Assembly (NCBI GenBank): GCA_028335825.1 | Contig: JAIOKI010000001.1 | Location: 558,001-622,000, forward strand | Length of the DNA stretch: 64,000 bases | Source of the DNA: Nosema muscidifuracis | Taxonomy: Eukaryota > Microsporidia > Nosematidae | Direction of reading: 5' to 3' | Shown here: positions 9,697 through 19,189 of the stretch, piece by piece | Numbering within the stretch: the first letter of the stretch is position 1 | Layout of the letters: every line of letters begins with the position of its first letter | The notes under the pieces: generated by a model | Seen by the model: the letters and a program-made list of their open reading frames with translations, nothing else | Databases searched by the model: none | Told to the model about the DNA's origin: nothing | Made by a program: the position numbers and the translations under genes

Positions 9697-10066
9697 CATC
9701 TTCAGCAAGCATACTACAATGAAGTTTTATAGGAGGTAGATTTAATTTATTAGCTATATCTTTATTAGTTATTTTTAAAGATTCATCTATTGTTTTTCCT
9801 TTAATCCATTCAGTAGCTAAACTTGATGAAGCTATAGCAGAACCACAACCAAAAGTTTTAAATTTAGCATCTTCTATAATATTATCTTTGTTAACTTTTA
9901 TTTGAAATTTCATTACATCACCACATGCTGGTGCTCCTACTATACCAGTACCAACTGATATTTCTTTCTTGTCTAATGAACCAATATTTCTTGGATTATA
10001 AAAGTGATCCATTACTGATGAATGATATTTTGAAGTAATGTCTGTTAATTTATTTATAAAAGTCAT
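9644..10066 (-). CDS. ISU1: Fe-S cluster assembly scaffold ISU1 (IscU)
   Basis: Scaffold on which the Nfs1 desulfurase builds 2Fe-2S clusters; in microsporidia this takes place in the mitosome. Full length at 140 residues. The three ligand cysteines are in the expected contexts: GAPACGD (C48), FGCGSAIASSS (C74) and LPPIKLHCSMLAEDA (C117), the last including the LPPVK-type Ssq1/HscA recognition site. About 15 residues precede the conserved core, too short for a strong classical presequence, as is usual in mitosomal proteins. ATG follows TATCCCTC. The gene body is intact; only its 3' trailer is copied downstream in the 91-bp array. Confidence 0.96.
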   Translation of the reverse strand: MTFINKLTDITSKYHSSVMDHFYNPRNIGSLDKKEISVGTGIVGAPACGDVMKFQIKVNKDNIIEDAKFKTFGCGSAIASSSLATEWIKGKTIDESLKITNKDIANKLNLPPIKLHCSMLAEDAIKGAIKDFYEKNKKSK

Positions 10067-10139
10067 GAGGGATAAAAATTACTTTTTGATTTATTAATAT
10101 TTTTTTAGCATAAATAATTAAGAAACGAGCGAATAAAAA

Positions 10140-10500
10140 AAATTAAATTATTATTTGATGGTATGTTTTTTTATAATTGAAATTATTATTTGATTGGTAT
10201 CTGTTGAAGATAAATAACCCTTAACTTATAAATCATAACAGTATGTTTTTCATAATTGAAATTATTATTTGATGGTATGTTTTTTAAAATTGAAATTATT
10301 ATTTTATTGGTGTGTTTTTTATAATTGAAGTATTTCTCAATAATTAGTATGTTTCTCTAAGATAAATAGAATATTTCCTTAAAATAATGAAATCTAAGAA
10401 AATTAGTATATTTCCATAAAAAAATCAGTATATTTCCCTATAATTGAGATACTCCTTAATTATTAATATATTTCCTTAAAATTGAAATATTTCCTTATAT
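10140..10500. repeat. AT-rich repeats between ISU1 and the SEC7 gene
   Basis: Irregular copies of a unit like TTTTATAATTGAAATTATTA followed by TTTGATGGTATG, decaying to shorter blocks (TAGTATATTTCC) near the SEC7 start. No gene seen. Confidence 0.7.
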
Positions 10501-10562
10501 TTGAAATATTTTTTTCACTATTTTAATGTTAAGGCTATTCTTTTATTATTAATTATTATTTA

Positions 10563-10565
10563 CCC
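10563..10565 (+). promoter_or_regulatory. C-run start signal of the SEC7-like gene
   Basis: CCC five bases before the ATG at 10570. No comparable C-run precedes 11952 or 12448, so these two frames are unlikely to be genes of their own. Confidence 0.55.
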
Positions 10566-10569
10566 TTCT

Positions 10570-13500
10570 ATGGACAAGATAAAGATATTATTGTACAACT
10601 TAAAATCTACAAATAAGGAATTTCAAAAAATAATCAATGAATCTAATAATTACATTACACCTTGTACTCTTTTTGATGCTATCTTTAGTATAAATTCATA
10701 TACAAACACTGACATGTATAATTATTTATCAATATACGAAATGTTTACCATAGAAAATTCTAAAGATATTATTCAAAAAATAGTTAATTTAAAATTCTTT
10801 CCTTCTGAAAAAGATACAGATCAAGTTATTCTCAAATATTTTTCTGTACTAAATAAACTAAATATAGAAGATAAAGATATTCTTAATTTAATATATTCTA
10901 GATATATTATATTACTAAATAGTAATTTATTTACTAGTGCTATATCTAATGAGATATTTAATAATTTTATGATATTTATTAATATAAATCCTTCATTTCT
11001 TGATAGATCAATTCTTCTTCTTAAAGATCAATCATATAAATATAGACTTTTAATAGATACAACTGATATTAGATATATTTTTAATGTACCTAATATAACA
11101 TTAGTAGTATTAAATAATACTAAATCTAAATATATAATACAAGAATATTTTGAAGATATTCCTAAATGGTATTTTAATATGTTAAGTGATAATATTTTAG
11201 AAGATTTATATTATAATTTTGATAGGTATGAAATTTACAAGGATGTATCATTTATGTATTTTAAAAGGTTAAATATTCAGGAGATAGTTGATTATATGAA
11301 AAATATTAAAGTATATGATAGTAAGTTAGATAGAATTGTGGATGATAATTTAGATGGAATTGTGGATGATAATACAGTTGTGGATAATACAGTTGTGGAT
11401 AATACAGTTGTGAATAATACAGTTGTGGATATTAATTTAGTAAATAAGTTAGATAAGTATGATAATAGTTTAGACAAGTTAAATAATAATAATAGTTTAG
11501 ATAAATTAGACAAGTATGATAATTTAAATATATTTATAGATGATACTTGTCATTTACATTTAATATCAGAAGAAAATTCATTATCAAAATTAATTGAATC
11601 TTTTAATAAGACAAAAGATATTACAGATTTATATATGAAATATAAAGAAAATACTTTTCTTTTACTTAGATATTATAAAGAAACAAGTTTAAGATCTTTA
11701 GGAGAATTTATATGTAGTCATAAAAATATAAAATATCTTACAGAATTTACTAATACATTTGATTTTAAAGATATAAATTTATTGATTTGTTTAAGATCTT
11801 ATCTTAGTGGATTTTATTTAGTAGGAGAATCACAAATTATACACAGAGTATTAACTGAATTTAGTAATAAATATTGTAAAGATAATAAGATAGATGACAC
11901 ATCTTTTATATTAAATATGTCATTTTCTTTAGTGTATTACTCAATACAAAGATGTATAATCCAAGTGTAAAAAGTAAACCTTCTTTTGAAGAATATATTA
12001 AAGATTTTGATGAAGAAGAAATACCAGAATTTATGAGTAAAGATATTATTAAAGAAATGTATAATTCTATTAAGAATTCTAAATTAGATTTACCACTTAA
12101 GAATCAAACAAGTGAAGGGCATTATGAAGTATATAAGAAAATATTAAGAAGATTTAATTTACGAGATGAGATGTTATTAAACAATAGAAATGTTGATATT
12201 TTAATTGAGGATTCAGTTAAGAATGATTTAAATATTGAGGATTTGAATATCGATAATTCAGTTAATAATTTAATTAAGGATAGTATTAACAATAACGAAA
12301 TTAACAATATTAATAACAATAACAATATTAATATCAACAATACATACCAACAATATCAACAATACCAACAATAATACAAATATTAATAATACAAATATCA
12401 ACAAGATTAATAATACAAATATTAATAATAACTTATATATTCATCTCATGGATAAATTACTATTTGATAATCCTTCTCTATTAAATACTCCTCATGATAA
12501 ATTTTATGAAATATGTAAATATATTTCTACTGATTATATTCCAATATATTTAATTTATAATAAAGATGATACATACAGATTTCTTAACATGTTCAAATAT
12601 TACATGTCATATCCTGGAGAAATTAGAATATATAAAATATTTATAAATATAGCCAAGAGAATAGAAAATAATAATAGGATATCTTATATACTTAATAAAT
12701 TAAAAAGAAAAGATAATGTCTTACCTCAATATAAAGGAATATATACAGATATTATAAATAAGGATATTCATTATAAAAATATTAATATAATAGAAGAATG
12801 TATAAAAATTACTACATGTGATTTTATTATTAATTTATTTATACTTATATTAGAATTTAATATACAGAAAGTTAAAAATATAAATTATTTAGATTATGAT
12901 ACACAACTTTATCTTATAGAAAGATCTGTATCAGTAAATCTTGATTATCTTAGATTAATATGTACTAGTCAATATAATATAAAATTATTAAGACAGTGTA
13001 TAGAAAATAATCCTAGATTAATTAATGATAGTGTAATAAAAGTATTTAAAGAATTAGATGATAAAAGTGAAGATGGATTTTATACTATGATATTATTACA
13101 AAGAGAAGAAGATATGTTTGATTATGTTATTAAAGTATGTAAATATATAGGAGGTGATAAGGGAGATGTTAAGGTGGATGAGAGGGATGATAAGGTAGAT
13201 GATAAGGGTGATGTTAAGGTAGATGAGAGTGATAAAAGGGAAGATCTAAATGAAGATAAAGTAGATGAGAGGGATGATAAGGAAGATGTTAATAAGAGTG
13301 ATGAGGGTGATGAGATTGAGGATAAGGAAGATGTTAAGGTAGATGAGAGTGATAATCAAAACTTATATAAAAATATCTACTTCTTAGAAAGATACTCTAT
13401 AAATAATAATACTGCTCTTTTCTACTTCTACTCTTCTTCTAAATTTATTCTTAATCAATCAAAATTAAAGAGTATATTTAAAAGTGGATGTATAAGAAAT

Positions 13501-13923
13501 CATCCAATGATGAGTAATAATATATTAGATGATAGATTAATATATTTAATATTAAAATGTAATGAATTAGATAATAAAGAAAATACTAATTACAGTTTAT
13601 GGATTATTAATTTAATATCTAGTAGTATTCCCATATTTATAAGATTTTTTAGTGATTATATAGAAGTATTAGAAAGAAGTATTCTTAGAATAAATATTAT
13701 GAAGATATTTATTAGTAGATTGAAGAAAGTAGTTAATGGAATGTTTATGTGTTGTGAATGTAAATATAATAAGATAGGTATAGTAGATATATTTATTAAT
13801 GATATAGTAGAGAGAGATTTAATAAGTATGGAAGATATTGAATTCTGGTTTGGATGGAAGAAAGAAATGTGTAAGGATAAAAGAATAGATGAAGAAGAAG
13901 GAGAGTATGTTATTAAATATTAA
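10570..13923 (+). CDS. Sec7-domain ARF-GEF, split over three frames
   Basis: Guanine nucleotide exchange factor for ARF GTPases at the Golgi. A first frame (10570-11970) ends inside the Sec7 domain: LRSYLSGFYLVGESQIIHR carries the catalytic Glu (V-G-E-S-Q, about 11825) and is followed by EFSNKYC. The domain continues in a second frame from about 11930 with LLNTKMYNPSVK (compare LNTDxHNP) and SFEEYIKDF, to 12374. A third frame, the same as the first, is open from 12376 and contains 12448-13923. The breaks lie near 11930 and within an Asn-rich microsatellite about 12300-12375. Only the first frame has a C-run (ACCCTTCT-ATG), so I read one gene of about 1100 codons. Low-complexity inserts (VVDNT repeats; VDERDDK repeats) interrupt it. 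One- or two-base assembly errors, a young pseudogene, or real frameshifting are all possible. The frame from 10501 lacks an ATG. Confidence 0.8.
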
Positions 13924-13929
13924 TTGAAT

Positions 13930-14160
13930 ATTTTATATAGTTTAGTGTTTTATATAGTTAATTTTATATAAATGAGTGTTTTAAATAGTTGAGTGTTTTT
14001 ATATGGTTGAGTATTTTATATGTTACGTAATTATTTTATATGGTTAAATATTTTATAATAAACTTATACTATAATAAATAGATGAATATTTTATAATAAA
14101 CTTATACTATAAGAAATAGTTAGATAATAATTTTATATGGTTGAATAATTAATTAACAAT
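13930..14160. repeat. AT-rich repeats after the SEC7-like gene
   Basis: Degenerate copies of TTTTATATGGTTGAATA and ATAATAAACTTATACTATAA. The gap 13924-14170 holds no supportable gene. Confidence 0.65.
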
Positions 14161-14261
14161 AAATATTTAATTAAAGAGGCTTTTCTTCTTCATTTACTTC
14201 CTTCTTATTTTTTTCTTCATTTACTTCCTTCTTATTTTCTTGTGAAGTCTGATCTTCCATA

Positions 14262-14600
14262 TTAATTTTTCATATCTTTAAACAACTTCTCAAAAAGTTC
14301 TTTCATCTCTTCTTCAGTAAGTTCAGGTAAATCTTCTTCTTTAAGATTCTCTTCATAAACTGCTTCTCCTCTCTGCCCAATATTCTTAATTTTATTAGAA
14401 ATAGAATCTATTAACTCAGACATTTTACCATACAAAACTGTAAGCTTAGATTTTCCATAACTAACTGCATCAGCATAATAAGATTTACACATGGTAGATA
14501 TTTTATCTAATTGAGTCATGGGTGTATCAGAGAGAGGGAGTTCTGATGTGCATACGATGTTTAATACATACAAAGTTATCAGGTGGTATTTGATATTCAT
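14262..14600 (-). CDS. Small secreted protein, acidic C-terminus
   Basis: Not recognised; 112 residues. A signal peptide is visible (KYHLITLYVLNIVCTS, about residues 4-19), followed by a helical body with Tyr and Lys (SKLTVLYGKMSELIDSISNK) and an acidic tail (LPELTEEEMKELFEKLFKD). A C-run of five precedes the ATG by 14 bases, so it is a real gene. It lacks a membrane segment and is probably secreted or retained in the endomembrane system. Just downstream, in another frame, an ATG at 14260 opens 29 codons (to 14174) with the duplicated motif NKKEVNEE. This could be a lost C-terminal extension or chance. The + frame 14518-14700 is a shadow. Confidence 0.7.
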   Translation of the reverse strand: MNIKYHLITLYVLNIVCTSELPLSDTPMTQLDKISTMCKSYYADAVSYGKSKLTVLYGKMSELIDSISNKIKNIGQRGEAVYEENLKEEDLPELTEEEMKELFEKLFKDMKN

Positions 14601-14609
14601 GCTAATTTA

Positions 14610-15070
14610 TGGGGGTAAAAATTTATTAGAAAAAAATAATCTAAAAAATATTTTTTATTTAAAGAATAATTTATATAAAAGAATAATATTTTATTTATAA
14701 GTATATTATTTATATAAAAGAATATTATTTTTTTATAAGTATATTATTTATTTATAAGTATATTATTTATATAAAAAAACTTTCTTTATAAGGATATTAT
14801 CTATGCAAGATATATTTTAAAAAATAGCTTATTTTATTGAAGACCATTATTTTTCAAAAAACTACTTACAAAACTATTATATTATAAAATATTTTTTTAT
14901 AAGTATATTATTCTATAAAAGAATATTATTTATTTAAAAAACTATTACAAAACTATTCTATTATAAAAAACTACTTACAAAACTATTATTCTATAAAAAA
15001 CTTTTATATTATAAAAAACTATTACAAAAATATTATTCTATTACAAAACTATTATTCTATAAAGGACTAT
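14610..15070. repeat. AT-rich repeats between secreted gene and YTH1
   Basis: Two repeat types: TATAAAAGAATATTATTT and TTTATAAGTATATTATT in the first half, then AAAACTATTACAAAACTATT in the second. No gene seen. Confidence 0.7.
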
Positions 15071-15086
15071 TATTTTTCCTACCCCA

Positions 15087-15593
15087 ATGACAAATAAATT
15101 TTTAAATTTATCAACTGATGAAAATTCTATAAGATTTGATTTTGAAGATTATATAGAAAATGTATTAAACTTACATGAAGAAGAAGACATATACTGTGAA
15201 TTATATCAAACTAATCAATGTTATAACTCTAATTGTGATAAACAACATATAAAATTAGCATCAGCTGTTATTTGTAAACATTGGCTTAGAGGATTATGTA
15301 AGAAAGGAAAGAAATGTGAGTTTATCCATGAATATGATTTAAAAAGAATGCCTCAGTGTTATTTCTTTGGTAAACTTGGGGAATGTACTAACCCAGAATG
15401 TTTTTATCTTCATTCTGTTAATAAAAGAAAGGAGTGTGCTTGGTATAATAGAGGATTTTGTAGACATGGATCTCTTTGTAAGAATAGACATGTTCGTAAG
15501 AAGATGTGTTATAATTATTTCTTAGGGTTTTGTATTAAAGGACCTAAATGTGAATATGGACATCCTAAACCATATTTATTTAGAACAAATTAG
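15087..15593 (+). CDS. YTH1: mRNA cleavage/polyadenylation factor YTH1 (CPSF30)
   Basis: Five-CCCH zinc-finger RNA-binding subunit of the cleavage and polyadenylation factor; recognises the poly(A) signal region of pre-mRNA. Full-length core at 168 residues. Fingers in order: CELYQTNQCYNSNCDKQH, CKHWLRGLCKKGKKCEFIH, CYFFGKLGECTNPECFYLH, CAWYNRGFCRHGSLCKNRH, CYNYFLGFCIKGPKCEYGH. All five C-C-C-H sets are complete. The C-terminal zinc knuckle of animal CPSF30 is absent, as in yeast Yth1. CCCCA directly precedes the ATG. Confidence 0.95.
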   Translation: MTNKFLNLSTDENSIRFDFEDYIENVLNLHEEEDIYCELYQTNQCYNSNCDKQHIKLASAVICKHWLRGLCKKGKKCEFIHEYDLKRMPQCYFFGKLGECTNPECFYLHSVNKRKECAWYNRGFCRHGSLCKNRHVRKKMCYNYFLGFCIKGPKCEYGHPKPYLFRTN

Positions 15594-15610
15594 ATATTTA
15601 TATTTTTAAT

Positions 15611-15765
15611 ATTTTTAATATGATATTTTATATTTTTGATCATTAGCATTTTCATTAAATATTTTGTAGTGTGATAGTTTATATTTTTAATATGATATTT
15701 TATATTTTTGATCATTAGCATTTTCATTAAATATTTGTTAATATGATATTTTTAATCATTAACAT
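15611..15765. repeat. 72-bp direct repeat, two copies
   Basis: ATTTTTAATATGATATTTTA starts at 15611 and again at 15683 and continues through GATCATTAGCATTTTCATT in both. It lies between the converging 3' ends of YTH1 and zuotin. Confidence 0.85.
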
Positions 15766-15838
15766 TTTATATTAAATACTTACAATCATTAGCTTTTTAT
15801 ATTTTTTAATAATTTTAAATTAAAAATACTTTATTCTT

Positions 15839-16714
15839 CTATTTTTTTGATATTTCTTCTCCTTTCTTCATTACATCTTTTACACTTCTCTTAATTTTAG
15901 TATTTTGTACTAATTTATCAGTAATTATTTCCCATTTATTTTTTTTAGTCTTACCAAATAAAACAATAAATCTTTTTAATAAAGATATTTCATTATTACT
16001 CCATTCATTAGCTTTTTCTAATCTCATATCATTTAATTGATCACTAATACTTCTTATACGTGGATCTCTTTTATAACATATTCTTACTATTTCTCTTATT
16101 TTTAAAACATCTTCATTTTTTAGTTTAGTTATTTTATCAGCATTTGTTCTTGTATAATTTAATCTGTCATCAATACTTAAATTTATGTATTCATCTATAG
16201 GAATATAAATTCTTGTACTTTTATAATTACGCCAGAAATCATAGAATTCGTTAGAATCATCAGTAAGTTTTTTTATATTCTTGTCTGTACTAAATCGTGA
16301 ATATTCGTCAAAACATTTCTGAAATATTTCTTTGAATTCTTCTTCTTGATATATCCTATCTTCAGGAATTTCTACATGGAAATAAGATGAGTCATAAATA
16401 TTTCTTAATCTTTTATCTCCAAGAATTTTATTAGCCATATCTACTAATAGAAAAGCTTCTCTAGCACCTTTACTTACATCAGGATGATACTGTCTTTTTT
16501 TAATTTTAGTAACATGATTAAGTACAGATTGAGGAATATCTTTTGTACGATAATCATCTAAATCCATCATCAAATATAAATCTATGTTACTTACTTTAGT
16601 TAATTGATCTTTTGTGTATATATTAAGAATATTTCTAGATGCCATGTAGTCTTTTTTTATCTTCATTTCGTCAGTATTACAATTTTTATTGTATTTGGAT
16701 AATTCGTTGTTCAT
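15839..16714 (-). CDS. ZUO1: Zuotin-type ribosome-associated J-protein
   Basis: Ribosome-associated Hsp40 partner of Hsp70 (RAC; DNAJC2/MPP11 in animals) that helps nascent chains fold. 291 residues against about 430 in yeast. J domain: DLYLMMDL leads to the HPD motif in KKRQYHPDVSKG (about residue 78) and ANKILGDKRLRNIYDS. The zuotin signature FYDFWRNYKS follows. The C-terminal part has one SANT/Myb-like block (EWSNNEISLLKRFIVLFG, then NKWEIITDKL), as in metazoan MPP11 and unlike yeast Zuo1. The long charged ribosome-binding helix is much reduced. ATG follows TTACCGTTACAAAAT, a weak C motif. Confidence 0.92.
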   Translation of the reverse strand: MNNELSKYNKNCNTDEMKIKKDYMASRNILNIYTKDQLTKVSNIDLYLMMDLDDYRTKDIPQSVLNHVTKIKKRQYHPDVSKGAREAFLLVDMANKILGDKRLRNIYDSSYFHVEIPEDRIYQEEEFKEIFQKCFDEYSRFSTDKNIKKLTDDSNEFYDFWRNYKSTRIYIPIDEYINLSIDDRLNYTRTNADKITKLKNEDVLKIREIVRICYKRDPRIRSISDQLNDMRLEKANEWSNNEISLLKRFIVLFGKTKKNKWEIITDKLVQNTKIKRSVKDVMKKGEEISKK

Positions 16715-16739
16715 ATTTTGTAACGGTAAAAAAATATTT

Positions 16740-17030
16740 TTTATATAAAAATATTATAAAAATAGAAATATTATAAAGATATTATAAGAATTTAGAAATG
16801 TTATAAAGATATTATAAAGATATTATAGATATAAAAATATATATACATAAAAATTAATATAGAAATATTAATACATAAATAGAAATATAGAAATATATAT
16901 ACATAAATAAAAATATAGAAATATTAATACATAAACATTAATATAGAAATATTAATACATAAATAGAAATATAGAAATATTAATACATAAAAATTAATAT
17001 AGAAATATTAATATATACATAAATAAACAC
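16740..17030. repeat. AT-rich tandem repeats between zuotin and CAF40
   Basis: Many copies of a unit close to ACATAAATAGAAATATAG followed by AAATATTAAT, period about 28-33. No gene seen. Confidence 0.8.
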
Positions 17031-17032
17031 AC

Positions 17033-17854
17033 TTAATATTTATTTAATATATTTAAAAATTGTTTATAAAGTTCATTACACTCATAATCTTCACTTACTA
17101 TTCTCTTCATCTCTTCATTTACTACATTATCAGGACTTTTAGTGATTAAAGCTTGTTTAATATGATTCTTATTACATAATCTTATATAAACTGATAGAAC
17201 CCATTTAATAACACTAAATGTTTTATTTCTACTTACTGTACCACATATAGAATTAAATACTTGATTTACTGCACTAAATCTATCAAAAGTCTGAGTAACA
17301 TAATTTAATCCTTCATCACCTAATAAATTATGAAAAGTTTCCATACTTAAACATTTAACTTCAACTGACCCAAGATCTATATTTTTAAGTATGATAGGTA
17401 CTATTTCAGTATTTTTAATATGATTTTGTACATAACTATCTGTAACAAGTGTACTAAATATTCTTAGAACATTCTGACGAGGTATTTCATAAACTTCTGT
17501 ATTTTCATATATTGTCACGTACCTAAATAAATAGAAATGAATACGAGCATCAACAACTCTTCTTTTTATTTCGTCATTCTTAACAAGATAATGAAGAATA
17601 CGAAGAACTACTGTAAGATTATCAGACATTTCTTTAGTAAATTTTTGTGTACCAAGTACTTCATAAGGATCAGTTATTTCTTGTAGAAGAAGAAGAGGAA
17701 TACCATTCTGATCCCATATATGTTTAGATATATTACTGTGTTCTGTACAATATTTTAATATCTTTTCTAAATAAATCTTTTTATTACTATCTTTTAGACT
17801 GTTAGAACATATCTCTGATACTTCTATGAAAACAGAATCTTTTCTTTTATTCAT
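17033..17854 (-). CDS. CAF40: CCR4-NOT subunit CAF40 (CNOT9/Rcd1)
   Basis: Armadillo-repeat subunit of the CCR4-NOT deadenylase complex; cytoplasmic and nuclear. 273 residues, the size of the conserved core. Family blocks: HIWDQNGIPLLLLQEI near the N-terminus (compare W-x-x-x-G-x-x-x-x-LLQEI), the ARM helices around DARIHFYLFRYV, VLRIFSTLVTDSYVQNHIKN, TEIVPIILKNIDLGS, and the C-terminal DEGLNYVTQTFDRFSAVNQV. The sequence has diverged strongly but the order and spacing fit. ATACCC directly precedes the ATG. Confidence 0.9.
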   Translation of the reverse strand: MNKRKDSVFIEVSEICSNSLKDSNKKIYLEKILKYCTEHSNISKHIWDQNGIPLLLLQEITDPYEVLGTQKFTKEMSDNLTVVLRILHYLVKNDEIKRRVVDARIHFYLFRYVTIYENTEVYEIPRQNVLRIFSTLVTDSYVQNHIKNTEIVPIILKNIDLGSVEVKCLSMETFHNLLGDEGLNYVTQTFDRFSAVNQVFNSICGTVSRNKTFSVIKWVLSVYIRLCNKNHIKQALITKSPDNVVNEEMKRIVSEDYECNELYKQFLNILNKY

Positions 17855-17879
17855 GGGTATATAAACAAAGAAAAAAATA

Positions 17880-18110
17880 ACAGTGTTCTTTTATAAAAAG
17901 GTATAATTTTATTAACATTCTTTTATAAAAATTTATTATTTTATTAACATTAAGAATGTTCTTTAATTTATTAATATTCTTCAATAAAAATTTATTTATA
18001 TAAAATTATCATTTTATCAACATTAAGAATGCTATTTTATTAATATTCTTCAATAAAAAGTTATTATTTTATCAACATAAGGAATGTTCTTTAATTTTAT
18101 TAATAATATT
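17880..18110. repeat. AT-rich repeats upstream of CAF40
   Basis: Degenerate copies of TTTTATTAACATTAAGAATG and TTCTTTTATAAAAATTTATT. No gene seen. Confidence 0.7.
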
Positions 18111-18111
18111 C

Positions 18112-18489
18112 TTATTTCTTCTTCATCTCATAATACTTAATTATTAAATATTTAAGTCTCTCAAACATAAGCATACTTCTTAAAGTCTGATGCTTAGGTT
18201 TCTTACCAAGATCAAATTTATTTAAAATTTCTTCATATTTTTTATTCCATGTAGTTCTATTAAATCCTAAAGAACTAGCTAGGAAAGAATTAGGATAACT
18301 AAAAGATTTAGAAACAATTCTAGATATTCTACCATCCCTATCTTCAAGATCATCTAAATTGTAGTTGTATAGTTCATAGAAATGTCTGTTTAATATATTA
18401 TTTCTAGTAGATCTTAATTCTTCTATATTTTCTATTACTTCAATGTATTTATCTATTATGGGATCGTCTTTGAATTTGTAATCTTTCAT
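18112..18489 (-). CDS. Unrecognised 125-residue helical protein
   Basis: No family recognised. The protein is basic and mostly helical, without signal peptide or membrane segment. It contains a Tyr-rich segment (HFYELYNYNLDDLEDRDGR), a central FSYPNSFLASSLGFNRTTW and a C-terminal basic helix (LRSMLMFERLKYLIIKYYEM). It lies head to tail with CAF40, 257 bases upstream of it. A weak C motif (AATCCTTTTGA) precedes the ATG. The composition resembles neighbouring nuclear proteins, so a divergent subunit of a nuclear complex is possible but only a guess. Confidence 0.65.
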   Translation of the reverse strand: MKDYKFKDDPIIDKYIEVIENIEELRSTRNNILNRHFYELYNYNLDDLEDRDGRISRIVSKSFSYPNSFLASSLGFNRTTWNKKYEEILNKFDLGKKPKHQTLRSMLMFERLKYLIIKYYEMKKK

Positions 18490-18529
18490 TCAAAAGGATT
18501 AGAAAAATAAATTTAAAATTACAAAAAAA

Positions 18530-18800
18530 AAGACTAATATTTTAATATTAAGAAATACAAAGATTTAAGCTAAAAAATGTGATTATAAAGTTTAATTTAA
18601 ATGTATTTAAAATACTTAACATAGATAAATTAATACTTATATAAATTTATAATACTTAACATAAATGCCATTAAAAAAATAAATTAAACTTAACATAAAT
18701 GCCTTTAAAATACTTAAAATAAATAAATTTATAATACTTTAAATTAATACTTAAAACAAATACATTTAAAAAATTATACCTTTAAAATATATAAATTTAA
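18530..18800. repeat. AT-rich repeats
   Basis: Irregular copies of ACTTAACATAAATGCC and TTTAAAATACTTA fill the gap between two minus-strand genes. Confidence 0.65.
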
Positions 18801-18805
18801 AATAT

Positions 18806-19000
18806 TTAATCACTTTTAGAATTCTTTCTTATATTACTTACTTTATCCATTTTATCTAAAAAATCTTTACGTGAACTTCCATATTTTATATTTGACTGCT
18901 TAGACAAATTTTTAATTTGATTATTACGAATAATTTCTTTATATCCTTTCTTAGATGAAATACTCGATAGTATGAAATTTAATATTAAAAGTAAGAGCAT
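18806..19000 (-). CDS. Very small secreted protein (64 residues)
   Basis: Not recognised. An N-terminal signal peptide (LLLLILNFILSSISS) is followed by a 48-residue Lys/Ser/Asn-rich basic mature part with no cysteine. ACCCC lies close before the ATG (ACCCCTATT-ATG), the strong version of the local start signal, which supports a real gene despite its size. It may be a secreted effector or polar-tube/wall-associated peptide, but nothing in the sequence settles this. Confidence 0.6.
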   Translation of the reverse strand: MLLLLILNFILSSISSKKGYKEIIRNNQIKNLSKQSNIKYGSSRKDFLDKMDKVSNIRKNSKSD

Positions 19001-19189
19001 AATAGGGGTTTTTATATGTAAATCATATTATAATTAATTTAAACAAAAAATATATATTAAAAAACAATGAATTAACAAATTATTCATAAATATTTAGTGA
19101 TCAAAAGTTTTTATCTTCTTAAAACAATATAAATATTAGATAGTATCTAAATAAAATATTTTTAAATTAAAAATATTTAATTAGTACAT

